This document shows, in pieces, positions 11,566-23,665 of a DNA stretch of 64,000 nt (positions are counted from its first letter, which is position 1; the number at the start of each line of letters is the position of its first letter). This DNA is from Schistosoma haematobium (lineage: Eukaryota; Platyhelminthes; Trematoda; Strigeidida; Schistosomatidae), in contig NC_067197.1 of NCBI RefSeq assembly GCF_000699445.3, forward strand, positions 21,621,809-21,685,808, given 5' to 3'. The translations under genes were made by a program, and so were the position numbers. The notes below the pieces were generated by a model that searched no databases, was not told the DNA's origin, and worked only from the letters and a program-made list of their open reading frames with translations.

Positions 11566-12595
11566 AGATTTGATAATTAACTTGCAAATCAACTAGTTAA
11601 ATTATTGAAAGTTCAACACACTGCTCACTGAACTGTTTTACTTTTTTGATTGGTTCCAATTTTAGGTAACTATGTGAATTATTTTGTTAAAAAAAGAAAG
11701 AAAATTCTCATACTAATTAAACAATATGAAGATAAGTAAACACAATGTTTTATATTATTCACAGAATAATGTTCTGTATCATGATAAATAAGTCAAAATA
11801 AAGGACGCTATGTGAAATATAAAATAAAATCAATCGAAATAGTACTACTACTAATAGTAGAAATAACAAAGAGTAATATATATATGTATATTTTTCATTG
11901 TTTCAATAAATCATTGTATTAATCAGAACATTGTGTATTTAAACAAGCTAAAATTTAAATTAAACAAATGAATGTTTACATTAATACATGTATATGTATA
12001 TACAATAGCAATCTATGATCACTTATGAACATTTTATCTTGTTATCTACTTTACTCAATTCAGTATTATATATTAAGACAATACAAATTAGAATTTACAG
12101 AAATCAATAATATAAATAGATTTATGTACAATGTGTATGTACAATCTCCAGGTCACTTCATTGTTATTGAAAGAATAGTCAATGTAAAATGACTCAATGA
12201 ATTTTCTAAAATTCATTTATAACATAAATAAAAAGATAAATGAAGTGTCCAAATTGTATTGTCTTCATGAAAATTAGTTTATAAAAATTATTTAATTATA
12301 CATAAGAGATTAAAGATTATTGTAAGTATTCATAAATAGGGTCAACAAGTTTTAGTTTCCTGTAATAACTATATTTAAAGTTTACCATGTGTGTTACTAT
12401 ATTGGTACTATTGAATTATGGAAAGCTAATATATTATTGATTAATTGATTAGTATTGAATATTGAAAATTTTGTGTCATTAAAATTTAAGAAAAAAAAAC
12501 TAGTAAATCGAATATTTATCCATCTATTGAACATTGACTCAAACAGATGTTCATTCCAATCTGATTATTTATTTGGAGGTAAAGGATTTGGGTTT
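11566..12595. other. AT-rich stretch, nothing recognised
   Basis: Very AT-rich with short tandem-like runs (for example tatatatgtatat at 11878-11890); no gene signal. Confidence 0.45.
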
Positions 12596-12639
12596 GTGGT
12601 AAACTAATATATATATATATTCATTTGAATACATAAATA

Positions 12640-13075
12640 TTGGTACAAAGGAGCACCGAATACATATACGTCAGACAAGTCACTTGATTTGTGTGTAGGC
12701 TGTGATACTGCCCGGGTGCCCAAACCGAAGCGTTGTCTTCTTAAGCGGTCACACCCGGAGCCTTTAACCCAGAAGTCATTTGGTTCCATCAGGATCCTGG
12801 AGCTCAGGTACCTCATTACTTTGGAATATGTGTTTTCCAACTACCTAACGTCGATCCTCCATATACACCAACCCGGTTAATGCGCCAGATACTCTCTTTT
12901 CTTCCTCTCACTTTCGTAAACAACACCCCCGCCACAAGAAGGCAGTGAATTGGACTGTTCTGGCAGTGGCTGTGTACGCGTGGCCATGTGAGAGCATTTT
13001 GAGAGAGAGAGAGAGAGAGGGATGACTCTTCCTACCCTCGGCCGTATCAGGGCATTTGGGGGCCTATAAAAATTT
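12640..13075. repeat. GC-richer island with (GA)n, probable dispersed repeat
   Basis: A block of clearly higher GC than its flanks. It has short open frames on both strands without recognisable motifs and a (GA)n run at 13001-13019. The abrupt composition change suggests an inserted element such as a retroelement UTR. The family is not identified. Confidence 0.4.
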
Positions 13076-14930
13076 AAAATGAATCAGTATATAACTAGTA
13101 TATAGCAGAAAATCGTTTTCTTCAAAAACTAAGTATTATAGTCTCATTTTCTGAAAGGACAAATTTTAATACAGACTAAATAACTTAGTTGAAAAAACAC
13201 TTAAATCCACTGGTAGTTAATAATTGCTTTCAAGTAATAAGATATGATTATTATTGAAGAAAATGATGTATATTATCATTGGATCTAAATAAATTGAAAA
13301 TATGAAAGCAGTTTTTCTCTCGATTTATTTACCTACAATCAGAATTCAAAAATATTTCGGGTCAATTCTTGAACACCTAGTCTAAAGTATCATTAATAAA
13401 CTGAAGTAACCTAGTCCTTGACCAAGTAGTTTGGTTCGTTTATTATTTTTCTATCATTGATGAAAATGAACACTTGTTTCATACTGATTCATTACTCCAA
13501 ACTTAGACACAATAACTTACTATAATCACCGGTCAGACAATCTGTAGGATGTGGTCTTACAAAGCTTTGGAACTGAATAATGATGAGGAAAAATGAAATA
13601 AATTAGTTATAGGTTGACAAAGACAATATATCCGTCATCATATAGCAACAAATAAAATTTTGTGCTGCTTCAGTAAAATGACCTGCTGTTTTACAGATCG
13701 ACTGGCAAACCAAGGATTTGGATATTGCTTGAAACTAACCTATCCAAAAGACCTGAACTAGCTGTGATAAACAAAGTCAAGGTTTTCCAAATTACATACA
13801 CTACTTCATAAATCAAAGATAAAAATTTTTAGATATCATATTGACCATATCTAAGCTGAATAATTATATCAGAACAACAACAACAGAACAATTTAAAACT
13901 AATGATATTTACTGAAATATTCATGATTATCATCACTTCATTTAATGATCAAATGATACTCCTTGATTATTATTTCTTGTTACTTCTATTTCCATTTCTT
14001 TATCGATCAATCAATGTTTATTAGGTCGATTACGCCCTTTTTATAAATTGAAAAAAAAACCTGATTAAAGAAACTAAAGAAATTTAAATCTAACAAATTC
14101 TGTTCAATGTTCACTATTGTTTCATTCTTTACTGGCTTACTATTCAAGTTCTTGTTTACATTTTATACATTATAAACTTTATACAGAAATAATGAATACT
14201 AAGATGATCTAATATTTCACAATATAATCATATATATTACTATAAGATGTTTTTAATCTTTTAAACAAATTAACCTACAAAAATGAAACATTTTTGATTA
14301 CTGAACGTTGAACACATTGATAACACCCAAAACATGTCAAACGTTATAGTATTTTGTTTCTGAATATGATTACGTTATTGAAATTTGTAGTTTCTTTCAA
14401 ATATCTGAAGTTTGTGCTGATGATGTCGTTCAGAAGAACGATGAAAGCTCCACGACCAAACCATCCAGCTCAGAGAACAAAACTCCACCAAAATGGAAAA
14501 TTAATAAATGATATACAATTCAAAGTCTTTGAAACGAATCAATTTTCTATTCGGTTAGATAAATAATAATAAAAGTCTAATATATTAATGAAGAATAGTT
14601 TCTTCAAGTTTTGCAATAACATATCCAATGCGAAAAAAATGGGCAAGTTTTTAAGCATAGTACATTGTTTACAGTTATAGTATGTGAATAAGAACTTTCA
14701 ACTAAATTTGAACGAATAGTTTCACAATATTTGGGCGCCGAGTTAATGTGAGTCATTAAAGCTATTTATATTCGATAATTTTGTTGTTTGATTATATTTT
14801 CTTTGAAAAAGCTTGGACCAGTTTGCCAGGCGAAACGTTGGATTTACTTCAAATTCCTTCGCTGAGATTTTACAAATACATTCTTCCTCTTTAATGACTT
14901 ATAGTATGTGAATTTAAGATTGTTAAACAA
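13076..14930. other. AT-rich stretch, nothing firmly recognised
   Basis: No gene. A motif at about 14810-14847 (gcttgg then ccaggc then gaaacg) looks like stem II plus the GAAA of a Penelope-type hammerhead, but the CTGANGA core is absent. Confidence 0.4.
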
Positions 14931-14939
14931 AATAACATT

Positions 14940-15195
14940 TCGATAATCCAATGAGAAGACGTAGTTTATTAGAATTATGTGATATATTTGAGCAATCTGA
15001 TCACACATCTATACTTATTAAAAGGTCAACTAGAGAGGGTAAAGGCAAGCCATAACAAGGAAAAAAAAAATAATATTTTCATATAAAAACGACTTAACAA
15101 GTATATGTGTGATCAGATTGTTCGAAATGTATTCCGCAAATATATCACATATTTCTGATAGACCTCGTCTTCTCATTGCATTATCGAAATTTATC
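14940..15195. repeat. Imperfect inverted repeat of a coding-like segment
   Basis: The left arm (about 14940-15020) and right arm (about 15098-15188) are reverse complements with a 12-14-bp indel. Both arms read as the same peptide start, MRRR[SG]L then C-D-I-F, on + at 14951 and on - from about 15176. The centre is an A-rich spacer. The conservation at the protein level suggests two opposed copies of a retroelement ORF fragment; I do not know which. Confidence 0.55.
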
Positions 15196-15309
15196 AAAGA
15201 GACTAATTGTTCCAAAATTAATATTGTCAATATGTGGGATGACACATACGGAATGTTGACGAAACGTCAAAACTCATGATCAGAATAAGTTATAAACAAC
15301 AGTCGTTTT

Positions 15310-16250
15310 CGTGTTATTTATTAATTTAAATTAGATAATCATTTAAAGACTGGATTAATAATGGGCGGTAGTATTATTTTTCTTAGTTTGACACAGAAGT
15401 AATGTTCACATAGAAACTTCACCATTTGCGAACGATTTATTTGATATTTTTAAATTCATATTTCAAACTTCAGTCGATAGGATGTGTTTGGAACCTGGAC
15501 AGAAAACAAACTAGAAATCAATTGTATAGTTCAACAACATTGATATCTAGCGTACCTTTGTTGTTGTTGTTTTTTCTAGATTGTTTGAATAAAGTCAGTC
15601 TATGAATTAAACTATAAACTTGAGAACACAGAATAAATCTTTTGTACTATTGATAATAGTTCTTAAGTTGATGTTTTCTGTTGATACAATTTTTAAAACA
15701 CTATAGAAATGGTTAAAAATCACCTCAATTAATAATAACAAGTGAGTTGTCCGAATGAAGTAATTGCAACAGTTGGTTTAAATGAAACCAAGTAATTGTG
15801 ACTAAATGTTAAAATTCAAAATGTATACTTATTTATATATATAATGTATTAGCGAAATAATCATGTCTAGTCCCTATGGCAACATTAGCATGCTGGACGA
15901 GGATTTCTTTAACAAAGACATCACAATTATTAGCAACTTAGTAGAAAAGATTCTACTGTTAGACATAAATAAAATATAACCATTTAGAAATAATCAGAGA
16001 TCATATCAAGATATCTGTAGAGTCAAAATGAACTCAATAATTGTTCACTGTACAGTATTAACATCAAATCAACAAAATAGGAGCACATAAATAGAGGAAG
16101 ATAGAAAAAAGGATCAAACAGACAAATTGTAAACATTCTATGGAAACAGGTGTTATAAACTCTACAACTTTTTTGAGTGTTATATACCGATGAGAAATAT
16201 GAATGGTAACTCTTGAGAATTATTTATGGACCAATACAATACATTTTTAC
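15310..16250. other. AT-rich stretch, nothing recognised
   Basis: No coding or repeat signal that I can support. Confidence 0.4.
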
Positions 16251-16684
16251 TGTATAATTGTTAACTAGCCAAACTATGCATATTCATATTCCTTTTACTA
16301 TAGGCTTTATTTTGACCTATAAACTATTATTATACGATTTATCGTTCTTGAGTTCTGCGCTGTCGGTTAATTACACTCTCCCACACTCACATCCACATTT
16401 GGTTAGATCTTTTACAAATGTTATTTTCTATTTTATGGTGCGATTTGGTCTGTTTGGCTTGTATTTAGACCCATTATGTTTGAAATAAGTGATTTATATC
16501 GCAGAGCCTGAGATTGGTATTCTGGACTTAATAGGCAGGGTTAGGCAGGAAGGAGGACCAATAAGGAATCTAGACTACTCGTACGGGTTTACGTGTCATT
16601 GGTCCAGTCGATAAATCACTGCTCTCTAATCGGCGGTATCATTAAGTTATATATTATTAGGGAACAAGGCCACAAGTTATAACA
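16251..16684 (+). mobile_element. LTR of an LTR retrotransposon
   Basis: The segment begins TGTAT and ends ATAACA, so it has TG...CA ends. It aligns over its whole length with the solo copy at 47638-48052 (shared blocks: tattcatattcctttt, acaaatgttattttctattttatgg, and the gctgagatt/cctgagatt region). It is followed after 2 bp by a tRNA primer-binding site, which fixes the orientation as a 5' LTR on the plus strand. No gag-pol reading frame follows, so the body is deleted or too decayed to see. The two LTRs have diverged by roughly 30% by eye. Confidence 0.7.
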
Positions 16685-16686
16685 AA

Positions 16687-16725
16687 TGGCGACAGGGATG
16701 GGATTCGAACCCACGTGGGGAAACT
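16687..16725 (+). other. Primer-binding site complementary to a class II tRNA
   Basis: Starting tggcgacagggatggg, the site is the complement of a tRNA 3' end. It matches CCA, a G discriminator, a 7-nt acceptor strand, a complete T arm with TTCGAAT loop, and then a variable-arm-like gtttcccc. The long variable arm points to a Ser- or Leu-type tRNA. Complementarity continues for more than 30 nt, beyond the usual ~18. Confidence 0.65.
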
Positions 16726-17440
16726 CCTAGACTAAATCTGCAGAGCAACTTGAACACTAGAGAAAAGGCGAGAAATATGGAAGAACACTTTACTCTAAAG
16801 GTTCATATATGTATAGAAAATGTAGGGTTTTTATAGTATTTTAGATGGCTTTGGGTTTCCGGGAGATTCCGGAACGCTACTAAGCATAGTAGCAGCACAG
16901 GCAATCATCCAATCAGAAACTCGACATGTCACTTTTCAATTTCTAGATGTTTCTGGCAAAACGTCTAGTAAATGTTAATTAGATGAGATGCTTCTCAGCG
17001 TTTTCAGAGTCTTTGTTAGTTTTTTCCCGGAGTTTTCTGGATTACCCCAACAGAAAATAATTTCTGCTACAAACTGATATCAAAATTAATAATTTTTAAG
17101 AGTATTAAACGACTCTTAGTTTGTGCCTTTTGAACAGTATACACTTATAAACTAACAATTTACATTAGCTGATCATAAATTAATTGCATCAAAAAAATTT
17201 TTATGTAAAAGTAAATTAGAAAAAAATTAAATCAAAAGATTAGCAGGTAATGAAGGCCAGAGTTAGAGAGAAGAGATTCATTAAAACATATGATATGCAT
17301 TTATTTTAAATATTAAAATTCATGAACATATAAATCGTATCAGTAATTACAATTTATCATCAGTTATTAGTTTGCCGATTATAACTATCGTAGTTTTCAT
17401 CTCAAACCGACCTTAGCTAGACAAACAATGGAAACAAGAA
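16726..17440. other. Possible leader of the LTR element, no ORF
   Basis: Sequence downstream of the primer site has no long reading frame. It may be residual internal sequence of the LTR element, but I have no match. Confidence 0.3.
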
Positions 17441-17444
17441 AAGA

Positions 17445-17560
17445 TCGAGTAGTTGTTTCATTCTAGTATTGAACCGCTCAGTAGTCTACATTCACAATCC
17501 CACTGGAACTCAAGTCCATAACTTTCAGGTCACGTGGCTAGTGTTTGACCTATTTTAGTC
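17445..17560 (-). repeat. Strongly diverged ribozyme-SINE, minus strand
   Basis: The pattern ttctagtattgaaccgctca then ccacaatccc-like, then an acgtggctag head, follows the order of the reversed SINE (stem II remnant, ccacgatcc, B box, A box). Too decayed for ribozyme function. Confidence 0.45.
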
Positions 17561-18145
17561 CTTGTCTCAAAGTCACAGAATTTCTGTAAAGGTAAGAAAT
17601 CATAATAACGGTAACAGTATTAGTTGGCATATTTATCCGAATTACAGATAATTTGAATAATAGTTCAAGAAATATGTTTTATTCATTCATTTTGATGCCG
17701 TTATCGTTATAGAAAGTTAGTTTATTTCTTGTGAATTGTATTCCATCTTAAACATCCCCGAACATTTAATTGCTTGCATATTACTGAAGTGTACTTTGAA
17801 TATTCGTCTAACACACTAATTCTTCAAATTTAAATTAATCATAACTAGAATTTTACAAACTAAAAGTCATCTCGTTTTATATAACACTATTTCTTGCAGA
17901 ATTTAGTTGTGTATATGTTTGTTTATTTTTTACATTGTTTCATGTTATTTCACTGCTCTGTTCACATTAGGTCAGTTTTATTTGATGGATTCTTTTCATT
18001 ACACTAATATATAGAAATTATACAACAGATTATTTTTTCACTAATTTAATTCAGTTCACATTTACTCGCTAACCATGTATGTTATGTAAACACTCTAAAT
18101 TCTTGTTTAATCTCTGATTATCATTATTACTGTCATTTCCTTACT

Positions 18146-19200
18146 TCTTATTGGACGACTGTGAGTATCTGCATATTATTATGTAAAATAAAGTATTGTC
18201 CAGCATTCACTTTGGTTCTCTATTCTTGCTCGTGAATCGTCTATCTGATATAATATGAGCAGTCCTCTCTATTGTGTACTATTCGAGTATCAAATATAGC
18301 AGTGTTATAAATTCCGTCACCCACATCAGTCTTCTTATCATATTACTGTATTCCCGTAGTATACAACACAGAGTGAAAAATATTTTAAACCTTCTGTTCA
18401 ATCAATTTTATACACACTAATCACTGAAGCCACATTTCGCCACATAAACCAACTCATTTATATTTTCCTAAATTTATAAGTAGAAGGTTTCGAATCAGGT
18501 CATCTCACATGTAAAGTAAACGCTATTAATACATCGAAATATTCCATGCAAGTTTGTTCTTCAAGATAATACGGATGTCCAAGTAGTTTATCAGATACTG
18601 AACTCACATTCTGACATAGTATTGTTTTATTATACAAGTTTTGTGTACAATAATTTTGATTTAATAAATTCCATTATCAGAGACTATGAAAACTGGAAGC
18701 TAATAATAATTTGAAACAAAATTAGGTACTATATGTTGATTAGCATAAATACGTTTTGATGTAGCATTGGTTCATTGAGCATTTAAACCTCAACCTCTTT
18801 TATGTACATAATTAAATATATATGCGAATTAAATATATTACCAGAACTAGCATGAACCGTTGATAAATTTCAATGATATTTACCGTTTCTTTTCTTCAAT
18901 GTAAACTGCTACATTGATAATTGAGAAATGACTTATTTGTAAATAATAAGTAATCATGTTCAACATAACTTCATCTTCAGTTATGTTAAGGTATGAATAT
19001 TGATGTTTCAGTTGTAAGAATTAGTCTTATGAATTGAATAGTAAATCTTAAGTCCATTGAATCATAAATGATAACAAAAAGTGCGTCATTGTTACAGTTC
19101 AGAAGGTCATACAGAAGAGGTAAAAAGAATTATACCACAATATAATGGATGCTAATCAATGGTTTAAAACAAGATAATAAAAATTGTTATATGTATTTTG
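18146..19200 (+). repeat. Large inverted repeat, left arm (1,055 bp)
   Basis: It is the reverse complement of 25455-26509 over exactly equal length, with only two differences seen on a base-by-base read (18158 a/t and 19190 a/g). It contains no open frame of note. The outer end carries aaaataaagtattgtcc (about 18184-18200), which resembles a retroelement polyadenylation region. The inner end runs into an AT-rich trinucleotide microsatellite. Confidence 0.92.
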
Positions 19201-19256
19201 ATAATAATAATAACAATAATAATAATAATTATTATTATTATTAGTAGTAGTAGTAG
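19201..19256. repeat. (AAT)n/(ATT)n/(AGT)n microsatellite
   Basis: Trinucleotide repeats seen directly between the inverted-repeat arm and the unclassified repeat copy 1. Confidence 0.9.
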
Positions 19257-19564
19257 CAGTGTGCTGCCAGTTACTTATATCCACATAAGTAGTATATAAC
19301 GGTGGCCAAGCATAGAATATTTTTCAGTAGAAGATCGATAAGCGAAGAACGAAAACGAGATGCAATTAGTATGAAAATGCATGAACAATGAAATCTGAGT
19401 CTATGAACTGATTTCTGCTAAAGGAACAGTGAAGTTTGAGACAATGGATCGTAATTTTGCAAATTAACTATTTAGTGTATAGTTCTCAGATTCTAATGAG
19501 ATGATGTGTCATTTCATGTCAAACATACTGGATTGTCCCCACTCGTATTCTGCTCACTACAATA
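19257..19564 (+). repeat. Unclassified ~300-bp repeat, copy 1
   Basis: It aligns with 28533-28835 across its length (shared: gtatataac, agaagatcga, agaggaacag/aaaggaacag, tgaagtttgagacaat, attttgcaaa, gattgtcc-ccactcgt) and with 25180-25425. Near the start it has a hairpin, TACTTA/TAAGTA. It is followed by a second trinucleotide microsatellite (19575-19610). It could be a short solo LTR (TGTG start) or a SINE; no tRNA boxes seen. Confidence 0.75.
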
Positions 19565-19734
19565 GTAGTTGTTGTCGTAATAATAATAATTACTAATAAT
19601 AATAATGATGAGAATATCATGTGGAATAATGACGGAAGTATTATTAGAAATAAGGAGAATGTCATAAAAGGGATTAAAAGTATATATGAGCGTTGAAAAA
19701 ATAATGGACAACGAATTAAACGACCTGTATCGGG

Positions 19735-20800
19735 CTCTAAGGTAAATAAAGGAGTTAAGTATAGCTCTTTTTGTATATTTAGGTTAGGCTTCCTTGGGTT
19801 GATGCCCACTGTTTCAGCGATATGGAGTAAGTGAAATCTCACCCATTTTAGATAACCATTCGGAACTTGAGATAACTGATAATGCGTCTTCATTCTTGAT
19901 ATTATGTCCAGTCATTTAGGTGGGAAAGAACTAATGACACCCTTCCTAACCATAGCGATATGTTTTCATGAGTGTGCAAGGATAATATCATTCTGGTAAG
20001 GCCTATGCAACTATCCTTACACAAATAGATAAACTGAAAAACCCAAACATATGAACTTATGATTGATATCTTATACTTAATTTGTTGTATCAGCATGAGC
20101 TTGACTGATGAATTCACGTGCGGTTCGGAAGCATTGAAAGTTGTTTTAGTTGATAAATTAAAATACCGCTCGCTATATAGCCTACGAAATCAAGTCTTAG
20201 ATAGATAATTTCTGGTCTACTATGGCGATCCATATATTGTTTTAGTTCAGCTACGTATTTCTTTATGAAATTACCATGGTATCCATTTTAAAGTGATGTT
20301 GACTTCAATTTGTTTAATTCTTCCTCACTCTATCTCAGGGCATGGTAATTGCATTCCGTAGATCAAGAATTTAACCACAACATATTTTTGTTTAGGAGTC
20401 AAGCTATGGAAGATAATATACCGTTTCGTCTAATTTTCTCTCCCAAACACATTCGCCATTACGGAACTATTTAACCTTTTGAAGAGGAGGACTTCAAAAA
20501 ACACTATCCTACTAACATACTTTTCTTAAAATGTGAAACCAATTAATGGATGTTTAGTGTTAAGGGTTTCTAAAAGTTACCGTGTACTGTCTGTCTTGCT
20601 GTAGACGATTAACATATCGTCTGCATAATGAAAATAGTATTCTAGTTTATCAAAAGTATCATGTATTAGTTCATTTTTCAGTTTGGTCATAAGAATGTCC
20701 GTATTTAAGTAAACGTTTTACAATTTTCTGTAGCGAATTAGGTAATAAAAATGAGAAAGTTATCTAAACAACATGTTTAATTTATATTCTAAACATATCG
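19735..20800 (-). mobile_element. Broken Penelope-like element, 3' half, minus strand
   Basis: On the minus strand, in order: an RT segment with the catalytic box YADD (20616-20627) in the context KLEYYFHYADDMLIVYSK; a VFGRENYTKRY block (about 20450-20480) like the family's VYRK-type motif; a GIY-YIG remnant in an open frame at 19902-20117 (KDSCIGLTRMILSLHTHENI); and the C-terminal AETVGI...PNLNIQKELYLTPL in an open frame ending in the 19735-19893 region. Frames are broken between the blocks. It sits directly beside repeat copy 1. Confidence 0.75.
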
Positions 20801-22490
20801 CTGTAAGCTTGGTGTATAACAAAATAAACGGTTATTATAATTTGATTCTCAAGGTTGGTCATCGGAAATGGAATTTTGTTTTTATATATACATGTAAATG
20901 AAAGAATATTAGGTCTACCAAACACAGCAATACCGATTCACTCATCAGTAATATTGTTGCTTTTTTTACCATTTATTTTTATTCATTGCGTTTAAATTCA
21001 TGAATTGTTGAGTAATGACAAATCTTTCAGTCGACTCAATTTCTGGAATGATGATTCACATAAGTAACCAATCCTCAAGTCCTAACCGAACAGATTGCAG
21101 AAGATAGATTCACTAGCTAAGTCCTTGAATATATATTAGAATTAAAATTGTCGTTTGTCTTTAAATTTTTGACTATGAAACCATAATTTACTAGATAAAT
21201 GGTTGAACAAGAATCACGACCGTCAGAAAACAGTCAGTGTTTTTTTACTTTTGCTTACTTTATCGAAATATAAATGATTAGAACTTTACACTTCACAAGA
21301 AGTAAGATATACGCGGCTATCTAAAATGATCGGAACAGATTTAAACTTTATGTTTGCTTCGTTACTCGTATTGTCCATTATACCGTGTACTGAAACTAAT
21401 AGGTTTGGGTGTTAATCCTCTTGTAGGTTACTAAATAAAGGCAATTATTAGACACCTAAAAAACAATAATAAAAACAAAACTTCCATAATTCTCAATATA
21501 CCACAGAGCGTGAAATAAACTGATCTATGGAAAAGAGGCTTTGATGTCTAGGGTAAATAACAATCTTAATGACAGAAATAGCCGATTAAATACAGTTTGA
21601 ATGACCTTGGAATATAAATAATAAATAATAATATTTCTTTGATTTTTAAATACTGAATACATTCCTCTGATTTTAAAGCTAGTTTTGTAAGGGAATTTTA
21701 GAAATCTTATAGGCCCTCGAGATTAGAATTTCAGAGTGAATTCCAAGACTATTGACAACATTTGATTTAACCAACGACAAAGTTTTTCATTTTTACTGTC
21801 CAAAGAAGTTTTTACTAAAATGTCCAGAAATAAACCACTTTCTAGCTAATTTGCTATCATTTATGCGAGTTGTTGCATAATAGTTCGAAAATGATCTTCT
21901 AAGATGTTTTTTAGTTGAAAGTGATAGACAAGAAGCCTCGAACCTAGATGTCACACAATATCAGTCAGAAACGTCGACGCTTAGTTGGGCTTCTACAGAT
22001 CTAAGATATACGCACTAAACGATCATTGGCCATTAAGCAGTTTTATTATTTGTTTTAGTCACTGATGCTTATCGAATCTCAGCGGTTCAGTGGAATTGTA
22101 GCTTCTAGTCAAGATTACAGGCACAATTTAGTTAGGTACGCCGGTCTGGACCAAACGAAGGTCCAGGGTTTTTTGTTAATTACTATCATTTACATGACAA
22201 TGATAACATAACAGTGATAAATCATTCGGATTAAAGGTCACACTGCAACTTAGTAAATAAACCACTCGATGAACAATCCGGAGTAGATAATGAAACAATA
22301 AATTCCACTGAATGATCGATTAGTAAGTCACTGTAAATGAGTTTTGACTATTTTCCTCATATAAGATGAGATATTTTGTTTATTCATAATAAATAAAATT
22401 GCGATCAATGATGATATTTTGCTTAAAAGACTTGGCCATATATTATTTATTCAATCCTCCCCTACTCTAGCCTTATTCTACATATTCTTG
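20801..22490. other. AT-rich stretch, nothing recognised
   Basis: No gene or repeat I can support; part may be the 5' half of the adjacent Penelope-like element, too decayed to read. Confidence 0.4.
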
Positions 22491-22493
22491 GTT

Positions 22494-22640
22494 TCTTGGT
22501 ATAGAACGTTTCGGAGGACTTTGATCCCTGGTATGATAGAAGATGCCCACTGCTAAGTAGTTGCACACTGAATTAAACAAGCTTTTCAATATTTCCTGGT
22601 TTTAGTGGCTGTCTAACTAAGGTCAGTATGTGGTATTAAC
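22494..22640 (+). repeat. Very diverged ribozyme-SINE, plus strand
   Basis: The order cactgctaagtag, then tttcctggtttt, then ggctgtctaac matches the SINE from stem I to the 3' part, but the core is lost. Confidence 0.35.
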
Positions 22641-22737
22641 TTACCAAGCAGTTATTTACCTATCAACGTGAATAAATCAGAATTCGATTTTATGAAGCGA
22701 ACTATTTTCACGTGTTATACGAAGTTTTTGTGTGTTT

Positions 22738-22828
22738 AGCGTTTTTTAGCGAGTTAGTTTTCTACGGGATGGGGTCGCTAACCCCATGTTCAACTCTCCT
22801 CTTTTATCCGGGCTTGGGACCGGCAGTA
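22738..22828 (+). repeat. 5'-terminal module shared with the RTE-like LINE
   Basis: About 91 bp from agcgttttttagcgagtt through gggcttgggaccggcagta match the first ~91 bp of the intact LINE (52048-52138, minus strand) with a few changes. The match begins at the same terminal base region and ends abruptly, after which the sequence differs. The shared start suggests a true element 5' end and not chance truncation. Confidence 0.75.
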
Positions 22829-23424
22829 GCCCCTAGAAACGCTTCAAGCGGAGTTAAGTTTTTTAGTGTAATCAACAAAATTATCAATATAAATAAAGCC
22901 AGTGGAACAATTAAAGCAGAATAGTGAAAATATATCTTATTTCACAGTTTCTTCTCAGTTGCTTAAAACCTTTAATTTTATTAAATAATTGCATATAATC
23001 ATCAATTATAAGGGTATGATTTCCATGTTATTTACTTTAAAATCTGAAGAAACCTCTAATCGGGCATTAGTCTAATTTTGGTATATGTTATTTCCTATTT
23101 AACCATTTATTTCATACACATAGTTCCCTTTATTATCTTAAAGAGAGCAAGAACAAAAATTGGTGCAGAATAATATGAATCCATTTTATTTCGTTAGGTT
23201 CTCATCAGCTGCTTACAACCTAAATTATTTGAAATTCAACATTATTACAGATATTGACATATTTATACATAAGAGTGTGATTAAGGATCAATACATGTGT
23301 ATGATGATGTAGCGAAGATTCAGATAGAGTTAATGAGCTCATAAAATGTTTGATTCGAATAAATAAATAAAGTTAGAGAGGGAAAGTTCTGGAACATTGA
23401 AATAGTGATTAGAACTCATGAAAA

Positions 23425-23665
23425 TAGATTAATGGTAGAACAGAAAGGAGAGCCTACGTCCGATTCAAAGAACATATTCCGAAAAGTTTAAGGTTAAATG
23501 GATTGAACGCATTCAACAGTGCTATCGCAAGACATCTCCTTGATACAGGACATAAAGCTGATATACTGAAGTCCTTCAGGGTGATTAACAAACAATTAAA
23601 CTCGAACCTTTTGAAATTCGCTGAAGCGTTAGCAATCAATTTAAATGAATTTAAATAAGTCGAAT
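23425..23665 (+). mobile_element. Penelope-like element fragment, GIY-YIG endonuclease tail
   Basis: An open + frame reads NGRTERRAYVRFKEHIPKSL at about 23431-23490, then AIARHLLDTGHKAD and LLKFAEALAI, ending with a stop at about 23656. This is the GIY-YIG segment with its conserved Arg and the C-terminal part of Penelope-like proteins. The reverse-transcriptase part is absent. It is much better preserved than the copy at 2.1-4.2 kb. Confidence 0.8.

Noticed and set aside
14810..14847. Possible Penelope-type hammerhead (stem II gcttgg/ccaggc then gaaacg)
   Set aside because: The CTGANGA core is missing (ttgaaaa in its place) and no stem I partner is evident.
15225..15270. Possible hammerhead (ggatgacacatacgg then gacgaaacgtc)
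   Set aside because: Stem II does not abut GAAA and the core starts GGATGA, so the fold is not supported.
16687..16770. A functional tRNA gene on the minus strand
   Set aside because: Only the T arm and acceptor 3' strand fit. The 5' acceptor half, D arm and anticodon stem do not pair, so it is better explained as a primer-binding site.
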